Source: Hericium rajendrae (taxonomy: Eukaryota; Basidiomycota; Agaricomycetes; Russulales; Hericiaceae). From it: 64,000 nt of DNA. Position numbers and translations under genes: made by a program. The stretch spans positions 186,001-250,000 of the forward strand of contig CM065890.1 of the NCBI GenBank assembly GCA_033439255.1, read 5' to 3'. How positions within the stretch are numbered: the first letter of the stretch is position 1; every line of letters starts with the position of its first letter. The notes beneath the pieces are model-generated. The model saw only the letters and a program-made list of their open reading frames with translations, did not search any database and was not told the origin of the DNA. Below, in pieces: positions 43,890 to 55,650 of the stretch.

Positions 43890-45527
43890 ATGTCACAACA
43901 AGATAAAATCAAAGCGGCAGAATTCCTCAGGGCAGAATCCGAACTAGTCCTGGACGAGGTTTGACCAGTCTCCTTGACCTACCTCTGAAAGCCGCGCTCA
44001 CTTGACGACAGAAACGAAAGCGCAAAGCCGAAAAGTTCAAAACATTCGGCTGTCCGATCGAGTTGAACGGGGTACCTATAGACATGAAGATAGTCGGTAA
44101 CTACGCTTGGCTTGCAGAAAACACGTCTAGCATCCGTAAACTTGATCTAGAGGTAAGTTTGGTGTATCCTGGTTCAGCAGAGACTGCGAATTCAATAACC
44201 TCTCTTAGACTGGAAGGACTGTCAAGATTTTCAGAGGGCATAGCGGCCCTGTTACTGCTCTTGCATTTTGCGACCTGCATCCTGGCTCCGGCGATAGGAA
44301 GGTTCTGATTAGTGGCTCGTGGGATATGGTATGTGCAGCCGTTCGAAAGCCCTCATCTTACTGACCATATAACGTTGTTAGACAATCAAATTATGGAATA
44401 CAGACGTATGCTTACTTCCACTGAAGCGATACGATGCACTTGACGCAACGGACGGCAGACGGGCGATATGATCTCCTCGACCCCCGCGCACGCCGACTTC
44501 GTGAAAACGCTTCTTGTCGTCCCACAATTCAATTTACTGTTGTCGGGAAGCTCCGACAAGTCTGTTCGTTTCTGGTAGGTCAGTCTGGCTTTACTTTGAC
44601 TGTTCTCACAAGTCTTGCAGGGATCTCTCGTCGCCCTTATCACCAGGGCCATTGCCCTCTGTGGGTTCGCTGTCGTCTCATACACGTCCAGTCCAGTGTC
44701 TAGCTGCCCACGTCCCAGAACCTGATATACCCGGCCTGCCCGCTATCATCGTATTCACGGCTGACACCATGGGTGTCATCAGAGTGTGGGACTTTGTGAG
44801 GGAGGAAGAAGGGGGTCGATACAGATGGAAGCACAGTCTGCGAGACGAACTGAAGCATCACCGCACTGGCATCAATGAACTGCTGTATGCCAACGAGCAT
44901 CTATGGACCGGTAAGTCACGGATCGATCTTTCGTTCGCGTCTTACGAGCGCTGGTCAACATCGTGATATGCAGCATCCACGGACGAAACAATCCAGATAC
45001 TTCATTATCCACTGGCGTCGCCCATACCGTCACCTAAGGTCATTTCCACCCTGAAGCACACTACCGCATTCAAAGCTGTCCTTCCGCTACCAGCTTCGCC
45101 GCAATTGGACGCAGACTCATTTCCGTACTTGTTCGGCGCGACAGGGGATCTCATAAAGGTCTACAACGTGTCATCGCTCGATGAGCCCGAGCTGTTGACA
45201 GAAGTGGAGGGTCATTGGCACGATGTTACACACTTGCGTCTTTGGCTTAAAGGCAAGGCGGGCAGTTCGAACAAGGAGCTTTGGATTGTCAGTACCGGTT
45301 TAGACAAGACGATCCGAAGATGGAAGATGTCAGGTACAATTGGTAGATATATGACAGTCTATCTGCAAGCTCATCAATGTCACTTTTTAGACATGCTGAT
45401 TTCCAAGACTTTACATGCAGAAGACAAAGCAAGTGCTTATATCTCTAGCCAGCCTAGTGCATCTCAAACTCTGACAGAAGAAGAGGAGAGAGAGCTAGCA
45501 GAATTAATGTCTGATGATGATACCTGA
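43890..45527 (+). CDS. WD40-repeat protein, eight exons
   Basis: Exons 43890-43958, 44012-44152, 44209-44328, 44382-44405, 44459-44574, 44621-44910, 44974-45333 and 45391-45527 give 418 residues. WD-type blades are visible: GRTVKIFRGHSGPVTALAF with LISGSWDMTIKLWNTD, FNLLLSGSSDKSVRFWDLSS, IIVFTADTMGVIRVWDF, HLWTASTDETIQILHYPL and LWIVSTGLDKTIRRWKMS. The basic N-terminus has KRKRKAEKFK, a possible nuclear signal, and the tail is acidic (TEEEERELAELMSDDDT). The fold is a protein-interaction beta-propeller; I do not recognise the specific orthologue. Exon 4 is only 24 bp. Start chosen as the first in-frame ATG, which leads directly into the basic N-terminus. Confidence 0.88.
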
Positions 45528-45833
45528 AAAATATGTAGCCAGCAGTCAAACTATGTGTTCTATAAAAGAACTATGCTAGCTATGTAGAGCTACATTGATG
45601 ATGACTATTCTCAATGTAACATCATAATGAGAACATTGCTAGAAATGCATCACAAGCAAATGGCTAACTAAAGCTTGTGTTTGATCCATGAGCTTGAAGA
45701 GAAATATCACGAACGAAGCAACACCCCTCAAGGATGTCCGTCCTGCCATGGTGGGAACAATATCATACACAACCTCGATAAATTATCGCAATAGCAGCAG
45801 TCCTCAACGACACCATAACCCATCCACAGTGCC
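45528..45833. other. Convergent interval after the WD40 gene
   Basis: A 306-bp gap between convergent stop codons. Nothing is seen beyond likely 3' UTRs; the left part has repeated CTATGTA/AGCTA words. Confidence 0.5.
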
Positions 45834-47742
45834 CTACGCCCTCCAAACATAAAACAGCCCAAGCGACAGCACCGACAGCAGAACCGCAAACACGTAGAAC
45901 ACCTGTCCCTCCGCCGCCGGATCGCCACGCGACAGGAAGTTCCGCAGGGGCAGGAACACGAGCGCCACGATGAAATTCGCGATCCCTAGCAACCATTCTC
46001 AGCGAATGGTTGTGCGGAGACGGGGCGGACTTACAGTTCATGGAGAGAGCGATGGAGGACAACGCCGATACGGCCTTAAGATGGGGTCAGTGTGCGCATT
46101 GCGGGTGCAGAGGGATGGGTACGCACGTAGGACGGCGAGACCTCCGGTATCATGACGAAGGGGACAGGGCCGATGCCAACCGCAAAGGAGCTGGACACCC
46201 TTTAGAATATTACATATAGACGACAACTGGGATACATACGCCACAAAAGCCATAACGGCGACGCTGGTGAGCACAACCATGCCGTGATTGAGGCCGAATC
46301 CAGCGAGGATCAAGGACGTGCAGGCGCCGAGCATCGACACTCGCAGGAGCGTCTTATGGCCTACTCTCTGAAAAGAAACATTACGCAGAGACAGAAGGTA
46401 TGCCTAGGTTCGTACCTTTATGAGGAATATGGGCGGGAACGTCATGAAGACGTTGACAATCGTGATCCCCAAAGAGATATAAGGGCCCATGCCAGGAAGT
46501 GCCTTCGAAAGTATGTCGTTGCTATAATAGAGTACTGTGTTCTCTCAGTTTCGTGACGAACCCCCCTCGAATACGAATACAGACCTGCGTTGATGCCTGC
46601 ATATGACGTGAGCATCACTGGGCACGATGAAATCAAAGCCGCACTCACCGGATAGCTGCTGCATGATCATGCCGAGCGAAACGATACTTAGTGGCCGGCG
46701 GAGTTCCCGAGCTCTGAACGATCCCAGTACCGACACCGCAGACGGCCTTTCGTATACGGTATGCTCGCTCGCATCGTCCGGCTGGTCCTGCTCCTCGAGC
46801 AGGGGATCCTCAGCGTCATCTGCGACGGCTGCAGCACGTCAGAACATATCTTTCTGACGCAGGGCAGACTTCTTACTCAGATCTTTGTCCGGCGCCGTCC
46901 ACAGCTTACGCACGACGCCCTTTGCAACGTCGGATTGGTTGCTCCGGGTCAGCCAAACCGGCGTGTCAACCACGAACGAGCTGAGCAGGAGCTGCGCGAT
47001 GGACAGCGCCGAAGAGAATACGAAGACGAGACGCCAGCGCCCGGGCGTCGCCATGTACAGACCCAGCGCTTGGGTGATGAGGATGCCCATGACGATGGCA
47101 AACTGCGTAAGGACACCTTGGGAAGACATGTCAGACACCGATGACGCGACCAGAGACGATCATACCCATGCTGCTCTTCAACCTCTCCGGCGCGATCTCT
47201 GCAATGAACACCGGGCCCACACAGAGCCCAATCCCCGCCCCCACTCCCGTAAACGCCCTGCAAAGCCTCAGCAAACAAACCCTCAAATGCCAGACCTACG
47301 CGCATACCTCCCAACCAAAAGCGGCGCAACAGACCCAGACGCGCTCATAAGCGCCGCCCCCACGGCCACCGCGAGCCCACTACACTGCACGGCCCTCTTC
47401 CGCCCATAGCGGTCCATAAATATATTCGCGACCAGGCTGCCGACGAGCCCGCCCACGGTGAACGCAGACGTCACCACCGAGAACGTCGCGTCCGACATCG
47501 GGATGCAGCGCGGAAGGCCGAGCTGCGCGCGCCCGTCGTCTTCGCCTCCCGCATACCGGCAGGTGAGGACCGCTTGGATTTGGTTGAGGGTGGATATGTG
47601 GTAGCCGTACTATTTTATCGGGGTCAGTTGTGGGGTATGGGGGGCTTCGAGATGGGCGGCGGACCTGGAAGGAGACGACTAGGACCCATACGCTGACGAT
47701 CCAGCCGAACGTCGTCAGCGAGGGCGCATCGCGTCGGGCCAT
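45834..47742 (-). CDS. MFS sugar-porter family transporter, eleven exons
   Basis: Exons (minus strand) 47742-47665, 47609-47308, 47257-47166, 47116-46877, 46828-46649, 46596-46585, 46534-46416, 46367-46240, 46190-46127, 46074-46035 and 45985-45834 give 468 residues with about 12 membrane segments. Sugar-porter marks include MDRYGRKRAV (loop 2-3), RAFTGVGAGIGLCVGPVFIAE followed by IAPERLKSSMG (loop 4-5), QQLSGINAVLYYSNDIL and MIPEVSPS. The acidic central loop (DDAEDPLLEEQDQPDDASEH) contains a dileucine-like LLEEQ. It resembles the fungal group with yeast YBR241C/VPS73, which is vacuolar, rather than plasma-membrane hexose carriers; this is inference. Exon 6 is a 12-nt microexon coding GINA; without it the signature is broken. 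A Gln/Asn-rich PESTPE-like end motif (PETGL) is missing. Confidence 0.9.
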
Positions 47743-48046
47743 CACTGGCGTGTTCGGGCAGATGCAGTTGACAAGATATTGTTCGACAGTTCAGTGCCGT
47801 CTATATTGGAGAATGGGCTGCTCGTCGTCGTCAGGAGAAGTAAGACGACGGTGTGGAGTAGCCGCTGGCGCTATCGAGGCCGTATGCGCGCGGTGTTGAG
47901 ATGTCAAGTAGTTGAGTTGAGCATTGCCGCGCGGAACCAATATGACAGATTAGATTAGATCTGCTGTACCAAGGGCAAAACACCGTCCACATAATAACAT
48001 CGTTGTATCTATCGATACAGCTTCAACTTAGCAGGTAATACAGCGT
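47743..48046. other. Transporter promoter and HAD fragment 3' flank
   Basis: A 304-bp interval holding the upstream side of the transporter gene. The short CpG-rich leader region next to the start and an AT-rich stretch with TTAGATTAGATC follow. No gene is seen. Confidence 0.5.
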
Positions 48047-48875
48047 TTAGGCAGAACCCTGTCCATCCAAGAGCCTATCCACGAAATCCGCAAACGAATC
48101 GCACACCTCATCAGGCGGCAACACGCCCTCCGTCGCCTCATCCCCCAGCCGATACTTCCCCGTCCTCACTAAACCCCCCATCAGCATACGTACCACACCA
48201 CACCAATCGCGAAATAACATACCCAAAACCCGCCACAGCCCGCACTCCGCCGCCCCGCCGCCCAAATCCCCCCGCACATCGTCCCCCACCATCACAATCC
48301 CCCCACCCTCCTCCGCATCGCGGGCGAAATCGAAGCTGCGCAGCACCATCTCGAAGAACGCGCACTCCGGCTTGCCCACGACCTGCGCGCGCACGCCCGC
48401 GCCGCGCTCGAGCGCCGCGACGAACGGGCCCGGGCCAAGCGACAAGTGGCCGTCCGCAGCCTGGACGTACCGCGACGCGTGCGTCGCGAACAGCGGCAGC
48501 GGCGCATGGGGCTGGGACGGGCGCTCGTGCGTGAGGATGCGGAAGCCGGCGTTGAGCGTGCGGAAGTCGTACTGCGCGGGTGCGTAGGCGAGCACGACGG
48601 CGTCGTACGCCGCGTCCTGCATGTCCGTGGGCGCGCCGACGCTCGACAGGATCTCCCGCTTCGCGGACTCGCTCGCGATCACGAACGGCCTGCGCGCCAC
48701 GCCGACTCAGATCCGCGGTGCAACGGCGACGGAGGAAGGGATGCACGCACCGCGAGCACTGGCAGCTGCGCGGCGCGGCGCCGACGGCGCGCAGGTTGGT
48801 CCACAGCTCGCCCTCGCGCACGTCGATGCCGAGCGTGTGCAGCCGCTCGGTGAGCGCGCGCGTCGACTCGTTGCT
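48047..48875 (-). pseudogene. HAD-family phosphatase fragment lacking its N-terminus
   Basis: Exon-like parts (minus strand) 48875-48751, 48689-48223 and 48168-48047. The product would be an HDHD2-like haloacid-dehalogenase hydrolase: it keeps the Lys motif VVGKPE, the metal-binding GDDVRGD and the C-terminal KTGKYR-type block (LVRTGKYRLGDE, VCDSFADFVDRLLDG). It starts abruptly at SNESTRALTERL, so the nucleophile motif (LLIDLSGT in the paralogue at 58.9 kb) is missing and the enzyme cannot work. Just upstream the sequence is a cytochrome P450 fragment. One intron (48222-48169) is retained with good splice sites. Confidence 0.85.
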
Positions 48876-49977
48876 AGCCGAGGGCGGATGCGCAGAAGGA
48901 GGGGGAGCCGCGGATGGAGACGAGCGCAGCGAATTTGGAGAGGTTCGCGCCTGTCGGGAGCGTTAGATGCGGGATGGGGACTGAAAGGAGCGCACCTGTT
49001 TGGAGGTTGAGCATGGCTTCGTAGGCTTCGGTGAGCTCGTTGTGCGGGTCGCGAAGGGAGTTGGAGTTGTAGCCGCAGGCGGTCTCGCAGATGATGTCGA
49101 GGGTTACTTTGCTTGCTGTGGTGCGGTGTGTTATGAAATGAACAGGTGGGGACCTGAGAAGTACACACCCCACTCGTACATGTGGAAGACTTTGCCGCTT
49201 GCAGGATCGGCCTGCTGATCCAGCTCAGCGTTGAGGATCTCGCGCAGGCTGTGAACATCAAAGTGAGATCAAACGAACTCAGGACGATAGTGCACGAACA
49301 TTTCGATGGAATCATAGTACAGGTCGTATTCTGGATTTCCTCAGACTAAGTGTTCAGGAGACCGTACGAGACGAAGCAGATACGCACGGGCCATCAAATT
49401 CGGGAGGGAGAATGCAGGGTTCATGGCTTTTCGCATCTGCTTGTGCTCGTCTCCTGTCACGGTCAATAATCCATACCCAGCAGTGATACCCAGGATGTTC
49501 CGCATGAACGTCGGCTTCAATCCACATCCTTAAATCTCTCCGCACGCTACGACATTGACATCGCACTCACCCGCGGGAACTCAAGCCAGTCCGCGACGAG
49601 CACCTTGTGCATTACCTCCGGCTTCATGAAGATGAGGCGCTCGATGCCGAAGGGCCCGACCGCGCGTACGGCGGGGCCGTGCTGCTCTACCCATTCGCGC
49701 TGGAGGATGCCGGCCTCCGAGCGCACGATGGGCAAGAGCTGCCCGAGCAGGATGCCGCCCAGCGGGGGGCCGGGGACGGACCTGAGGGGCGAGAAGTAGC
49801 GCGGGTAGAGGAAGATGAGATAGAAGAGGCGGCAGAAGAGGTAGGCTGTGGTTTATGATAAGTAGGAGAAAGACGATAGACGGAGATGGACTTGCTGGAG
49901 AGGGCTAAATAAATGTATCCTGGGGTTAGGAATGTGTACATGGTCGAGAGAGCATCAGATAGAAATGTGGACGGCAT
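48876..49977 (-). pseudogene. Cytochrome P450 gene, 5' half only
   Basis: The minus strand encodes the N-terminal half of a microsomal P450. A hydrophobic anchor (LFCRLFYLIFLYPRYF) is followed by the hinge SVPGPPLGGILLGQLLP, then VLVADWLEFPR, RNILGITAGYGLLTVTGDEH with KQMRKAMNPAFSLPNLMA (C-helix W/H-K-R region), SIEILREILNAEL and the SKVTLDIICETACGYNSNSL block with DPHNELTEAYEAMLNLQTG. Splice sites at 49570/49514, near 49384, 49274, 49155 and 48996 are consistent. It stops at FCASALG followed by TAG at 48876. The I-helix, ExxR and heme Cys loop are absent, and HAD sequence follows at once. The N-terminal ATG at 49977 and first intron are uncertain. Not a working enzyme. Confidence 0.85.
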
Positions 49978-51579
49978 CGCGAGCCTTGCCTGTTCAGCAC
50001 ATGGGGTGTCTCGAGGAAGTGCGTGGGCTGGTCTGTCTTGAAGAACTACTATGCCGGCGTCCGGAGAACGAGCAATGCTACCACATGCATTGCCAGTGAT
50101 TTTAAGGGCGAAGACGAAGCCATCAGCAGACCATCCATTAATTATTGTGGAGAAACACACCGACAAATGACGGGTTTCCGCTAATTTGGTGCGCTCGGGT
50201 GCAATTCAAATCAGTGTTGTACTGCATAGCACTGAGCAGAGCGGCATCTTTTCAGATGTTCACGAGACTTGCCTTGGGCGCTTGCTTGCTTGACTTTATT
50301 CGACTTCCGCGGACGACCTGGTCAATGTTCTATGACGGTCAAGACATCCGAGAATTATCATAGCCTCATATTCGAGACAAGTTGAAGATGGTCTGTATGA
50401 CCCGGTGAGTGACGTGATCTGCTTCGACTTTTCCAGGACAGCGCAAATAGGATGTTCGGGAAGGCTGTGGTATCGGACAACTGTCAAAGTTTCTGAGAAG
50501 CTCTCAGCGAAGCATGCGGACATGGTTCGATCGCCGGCTGGGCATGCCTGTCAGTTGAGCATGCGATCGTGCAATTGCTGCGAAATGTCTGTCTCTGTCC
50601 CCCGTTTCAAGCAACTCTGCACCGGCCAAAGGAATAGACATGATATTCTCAACGACATGAGAATATCTCGGCTTACGAGACAGTGAACAGTGCGCGCGTC
50701 AAGATGATCCACTTCCAAGTTGATGTGAAGATCACGATGGACGGGACGCTAACATTGCATACGGGAGACCAGAATGATCATCGAAGTATCCTCCGAATGG
50801 CGTGTACTCAGCACATACATCGTTTCTAGTCGTCTGATGTCCTTCTCTTGAGACGAATGGATGAGGGGAGATGCAATGCAGGGCCGTGATACCATGCACG
50901 GATAGCAGACAGGTACGCGCCAAATCAGTTGCTCCTGCAATATGATAATGCCAGTCAGATGCGGTCATTCAAGCTTCAAGGACAGCTCACCGATAATGTC
51001 GATCCCCGGAAGCCATCCAATGTCGAAACAGTGAATGGCAGGTTTATCGGGGCCATCTGAGAGATCAGAAAGATGCTTTGATCATCAGGGTAGATGTCGC
51101 TATTCCCCACTGTCAGCGTGCAGGAAGGAAAAGACCTACGTGTTCTCACAATCACAATGTTAGAATAGACATCCTGAATTTACTCGTCCAAATGAGCATA
51201 ATAGTCTCTGGCAGAACATACCGAGTCGGATCTTGTTTGACCGAACAGAATTCTAACACGTTGAGACTCCGGGCAACCTGAATGAAGTAGAGCTATCGCA
51301 CGGCTTAATACACAATAAGATGAGTTTGACACATGAAACACGTCTGCACAGGTGGAATCAGTAAAGTGAACGCAGCATAGGGTATCGAAGAAGACTTCAA
51401 CCACATCGACCTAACGCTGCAATACAACCATCACCGCACGCTCAAGTTCAGGCTTTCGGATGGTTCGGTAAGGCGTCCGCCGATGCGATCATCTTATTCG
51501 CAGTACGAGGATTCGGGACGTTAAATCGTAAATAGGATGTTGTCGTTTGCAAGTTGACCGACGGTATGATGTTATCTTA
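49978..51579. other. Gene-free interval
   Basis: 1.6 kb without a recognised gene. Open frames are short and scattered. It may contain the P450 promoter and the 3' flank of the NTPase gene, or remains too decayed to read. Confidence 0.45.
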
Positions 51580-54500
51580 TCAGTCCGCCCAGTCTTCTTC
51601 GCCCTCCTCGCCCTTTTCGCCTTCACCGTCACCGTCGCCGTCACCCTCTTCGACAAAGGATACGACTTTGACTGTATCAGGTAAATCTTCTTCCGGGTAG
51701 TCTTCTTGAAAGGCAGGACGACTGGACTCGCTGCCGGGCAACCGTCCAGCCCAGTTGAATGAGCGAAGCTTACAGCTCCAATACGGCTTAAGCTGCAGGA
51801 CACTACGAAGCGCACGCTCCGTTTGCCTTGGATGCTCATCGATTAGTTCGCGACGTCCAAGTAACTGGGCGAAATAGTTGCTCTGGTCGGGGGTCACGAC
51901 ATAGGGATAGACAGTGGGGGAACATCCGGTGATTTCCATTGCATAACGGTGATGGGTAGAGTACTTGCGGGCTTGTTTCGTTTTGCGGGCCTTCGACAGT
52001 CGTCCAGACGGAGGAATTCCGACACCGAATTTATTTGGTGTCTCCAATCGCTGCTGAGATGTCGAGGGCATATCATAAGAAAGCGACTTGCCGGAGCTTG
52101 AACTTTGGCTGCTAGGTACCTTAGTCAAGCCTTTCGCCGCGTCGCTTTTGGGTCGATGCACTCCGAGATTGACGACGAGTGTAATGTATGGCCGTCTTTT
52201 AGATTTCTCGTCGGCACCTTCCTCGCTAAAGATCTTGAGCGATTCGACTTTTATTTCTGGCTTTTTCTCTTTCGAAGTATTCTTGACCTGGACAAAAATG
52301 GCGGATACAACGTGTCGACCAAGTTTCTTGTCCCACAGAAGTAGAGGGATGATGATGTCGATGATCGCCTGAGTGCTATAGCATTGGAAGGCCATGCCAC
52401 GTGCCAAGGCAGCCCAGATTGCCTCATCAGTGACCATTGTCGCATCATATGCCTGGACGAAGTGAGAAAACCGGACCTTGGCCCCTTTAAAGGCCTCGCG
52501 CAACGTCTGTCCTTCGGGAACATTGTCTGGATGCGATTCTAGGACTCTTTCAGCATTCTCCTGTCCAAAAAGAGCCACCAAGAACACGTCAAGAGGTATG
52601 GGAACATCCCACTGCTTGACGTCATCCTCGTTTCTGGGCAGAAGACGGACAGCAACGTCGTGGGCTAGAGTCAGGATGAGTCGGAATGCAAGCTCTCCAG
52701 CCTGGCCTTTGTCAACGATCCCCGTTTCCACATGTCTTGCCAATCTTCTCGGCCAGATTTGGGAAAAATCAGGTCCATTCATCAGCTGCGCAGCTGCTTC
52801 GGCCAAGACAGGTTCAGAGGAAGCACCAGAATATAGAAACTCCCGGTGCTTCGGGACAGAGTATGCTATGCGCATGTAGCCTTCAACTAGTTCGTTTTCG
52901 ATGTCGATGGCGAGAACGCGTCTTGGCTCGAAATTCAGCAAAACGCGCTCGCCCAAGACGGCCAATTCAGCTGTTGGAGTCATTGAGAGTGCCCGACGAT
53001 TTGCATCGAGTCTATTTTCTCCGAGAAGCTTTGCCTGAGCATACTTGAAAATATCCTTCTGTATTTCATAATTTGAATTATCCCAGCGCGTCCACCACCT
53101 ATAATATAACAAGTGTCAATCAAATGTACTGAAATGTAACTGATACAATGGCGTACAAAGGACGACCAAACCGAACCATGACTTCTGGTGCAACTGCGCC
53201 TGCGAGCGTTATATCGTCTTCCATAATGGTGGCTTTGGAACCATCCCCCCATACGTCAAAAGGCATCTCCGTAATAGGAGCTTGTACGTAGTCGGTCGTT
53301 CTCTCTCGAGTTCGAGAAGAAAACCAGAACTGACGAGCAGGGAAAGGCCTGGAAAGATGGGAGTTGGTCGAAAGAAAAACAGTAAAGATCTCAGCAGCGC
53401 TCCTACGGTGAAAACGTCAGGTGCTGCACTATCCAGGACCGACACAGTCGGTGACACAAGACTCACCATGCGTTAATAACGGAACACAGTGCATGGTATG
53501 CGGCGGGGGGTGCAGGGTTCGTGTAGGTGTGTTGGCTGAGATCGTCACCAACGACCTTCTCTGATTTCCTCAGGTTCATGAGTGACTGTGCTTCGTCAAC
53601 GTAGATGAGGAGGCGAATGTGTGATGCGTTCAGTTCCCCAATGATGTTCTCATTGATTACTTGACTGATATAGTTGGCTGCTCTGCTCACTGCCAGTGAA
53701 ACATCAGTTAGGCTAACAGCCCGTCCAGCCTGGGATAGTATCATCACGTACCACTCGTTTGTGCCACATTGAAAGGCACCCGGTGTTTCTCATTCCCAGT
53801 ATCTTCCCCATGTCCTTTGCTCTGCACATCAGACGACGATGCTGCAGTCTTACTGTCATCATTCAAATTGTCGAGACCCTGCTCGGTGACGGGATCCTTC
53901 TGCAGAGTCAAGTTGAGACCCTTGAAAATCTCTTCTATGGCATTTTCTTTCCCTGACAGGTAGTCCTGCACCATCTGAGCACACGTGATAAAAGACCTGA
54001 TAGACACTCACATCAAAAAGAATTCGACTCCTGCGGACAGCCTCATCGTAAAGTTCTCTTCTGCATTTGCTTTCATCATTAGCCAGATGTGTACGCCAGA
54101 CTTCCGCCAGGTCAGATAGAGATAGAGCTTTATCACGCAAGCCTCGATTTTTCGCTGCTACTCTGCTAATTTGCTCTGCGGCCAAGACGAAGAGCACTGT
54201 AAAAAAATATAGGTAGCCCATTTGCGCTAGCGGGCTAGATGTGCCATAAAGGTCGAAGAGCGTTATAAGTCGGTCTCGGACACTAGCATCGGCGTACGGA
54301 TAGCCTGTAGGGCTTCGCGGTCAGATATGAATCAGTGAAGTGGAGTTGACGGACCTTCTTCCCCGGCGCGACGCAAGCACAACGGAAGCGTGATGAGGAG
54401 TTTAGCTACCTCATCTACAGTCCTTGATTTTCCGGTCCCAGAACTTTGAACGATCGGTACAAAATTGGCATAGACGTCCGACCTATTGCGCTTGATATTC

Positions 54501-55163
54501 ATGGTATTGAGGGTGTCACGCATGAGTCTGGCGTAATCTCCGTGGTATGGAGTCTTCCATGCACCTTGGGTAGCTAATGATGGAAACAGGGATTCAAAAG
54601 AAATCTGGAGAAGAGAAGTAGATATCGTACCAAACGCTACAGATTACGGACAAAGCGATGTCAGGACAATTCAAACGAATTCAATAAAAGTTACTTACCA
54701 TCGCCAGCCGCGTTCTCAGCGTTCGGACTCAATTCTTTCTGTGGCCGAAATTGAGCTGAGAGAAGATCAGCACGCTTTGCGTCACCAAAAAATGGACGGC
54801 GTAATTCATACCGCGTATGGCAGTCCAATCGCCGCTTCTTAATGCCTCCTCCATGAGCGTCAGGATAGGAAGAGGCCTCAAGACTTCACGAAGGCGCTTC
54901 TGAGGCATATCCTCGTATCTTCGATCAAGCTCCTTATCCTCCTCTACCAGACTCGAAAACACAGAACTCATGAGATTTAGCAAGTGGTCGTTTCTAGGCA
55001 GGGATGAATTGAGGATTAGTAAACATGGCTCAATGATTTCCGCATTCTTTCGGTAGAAAGCGTCATTGAAGCCTTTGTTGATGTCAATGTTTTGCTCGCC
55101 GGTTCTGGGAGCCTGGGCAACACGGCCTGGCGGGTGATCATCACCCCGACGCTTGTACGCCAT
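51580..55163 (-). CDS. Large P-loop NTPase with possible nuclease-like C-terminal region
   Basis: Exons (minus strand) 55163-54812, 54755-54699, 54636-54355, 54304-54012, 53974-53752, 53689-53467, 53402-53157 and 53098-51580 give 1064 residues with all phases agreeing. A full Walker A (SSGTGKSRTVDEVAKLL, about 200-206) and Walker B (LLIYVDEAQSL, about 430-437) are present, so ATP binding is likely. The 500-residue C-terminal part contains IIDIIIPLLL followed 20 residues later by AIFVQVKNTS (about 800-832). An acidic residue, then a strand with Q-x-K, resembles the PD-(D/E)XK nuclease core; this is a hypothesis. The tail is extremely acidic and Gly-rich (EEGDGDGDGEGEKG). The family is one of large unannotated proteins multiplied in Agaricomycetes and recalls the NTPase-nuclease architecture of Crinkler/RHS-type proteins. 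Function unknown; gene intact. Confidence 0.85.
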
Positions 55164-55650
55164 CGATGGCTAAGGGATAAAGTGGAATTGGGTGTGAAGT
55201 TGACAGGCAGTGATTGAGGACTTCAAAGAGGAGAGGGGCTAATTCCATCACCCACTGCTACAGCGCTACAAACCGGTGTTTGTCAGCAACATACAGTACA
55301 CGAGCACCAGTGGTCACGTGACCATATCGCCTTGAGACCGAAGTTCAGCAGGAGCCCTGACGTTCCAGTTTGTCTAATCTCACTGACGACGCGGAATTTT
55401 TGTCGGGAGTGGCGCGCTGCGGCCCAGCCATGAACAGGATCTCTAAGAAGTTGATTTCCGCCTGACCATGTTTGGACGACCTGCTTGGCATCAAGCGGAC
55501 GAGCTTGTCAAGCATTGCGAAGAAGCCGTATGGCAAGTCGCAAGAATATTTGACACATTACCGTAGAGCAACGTCCACGAGATGTAATGCAGCCATAGCC
55601 CGATATCGAACACCTCCATGTTCTGCATATCGTACATTCTGTATTTCCAG
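55164..55650. other. NTPase promoter and TFB3 3' flank
   Basis: A 487-bp interval upstream of the NTPase gene. CACGTGAC at about 55313-55320 is an E-box-like site. No gene is seen. Confidence 0.45.
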
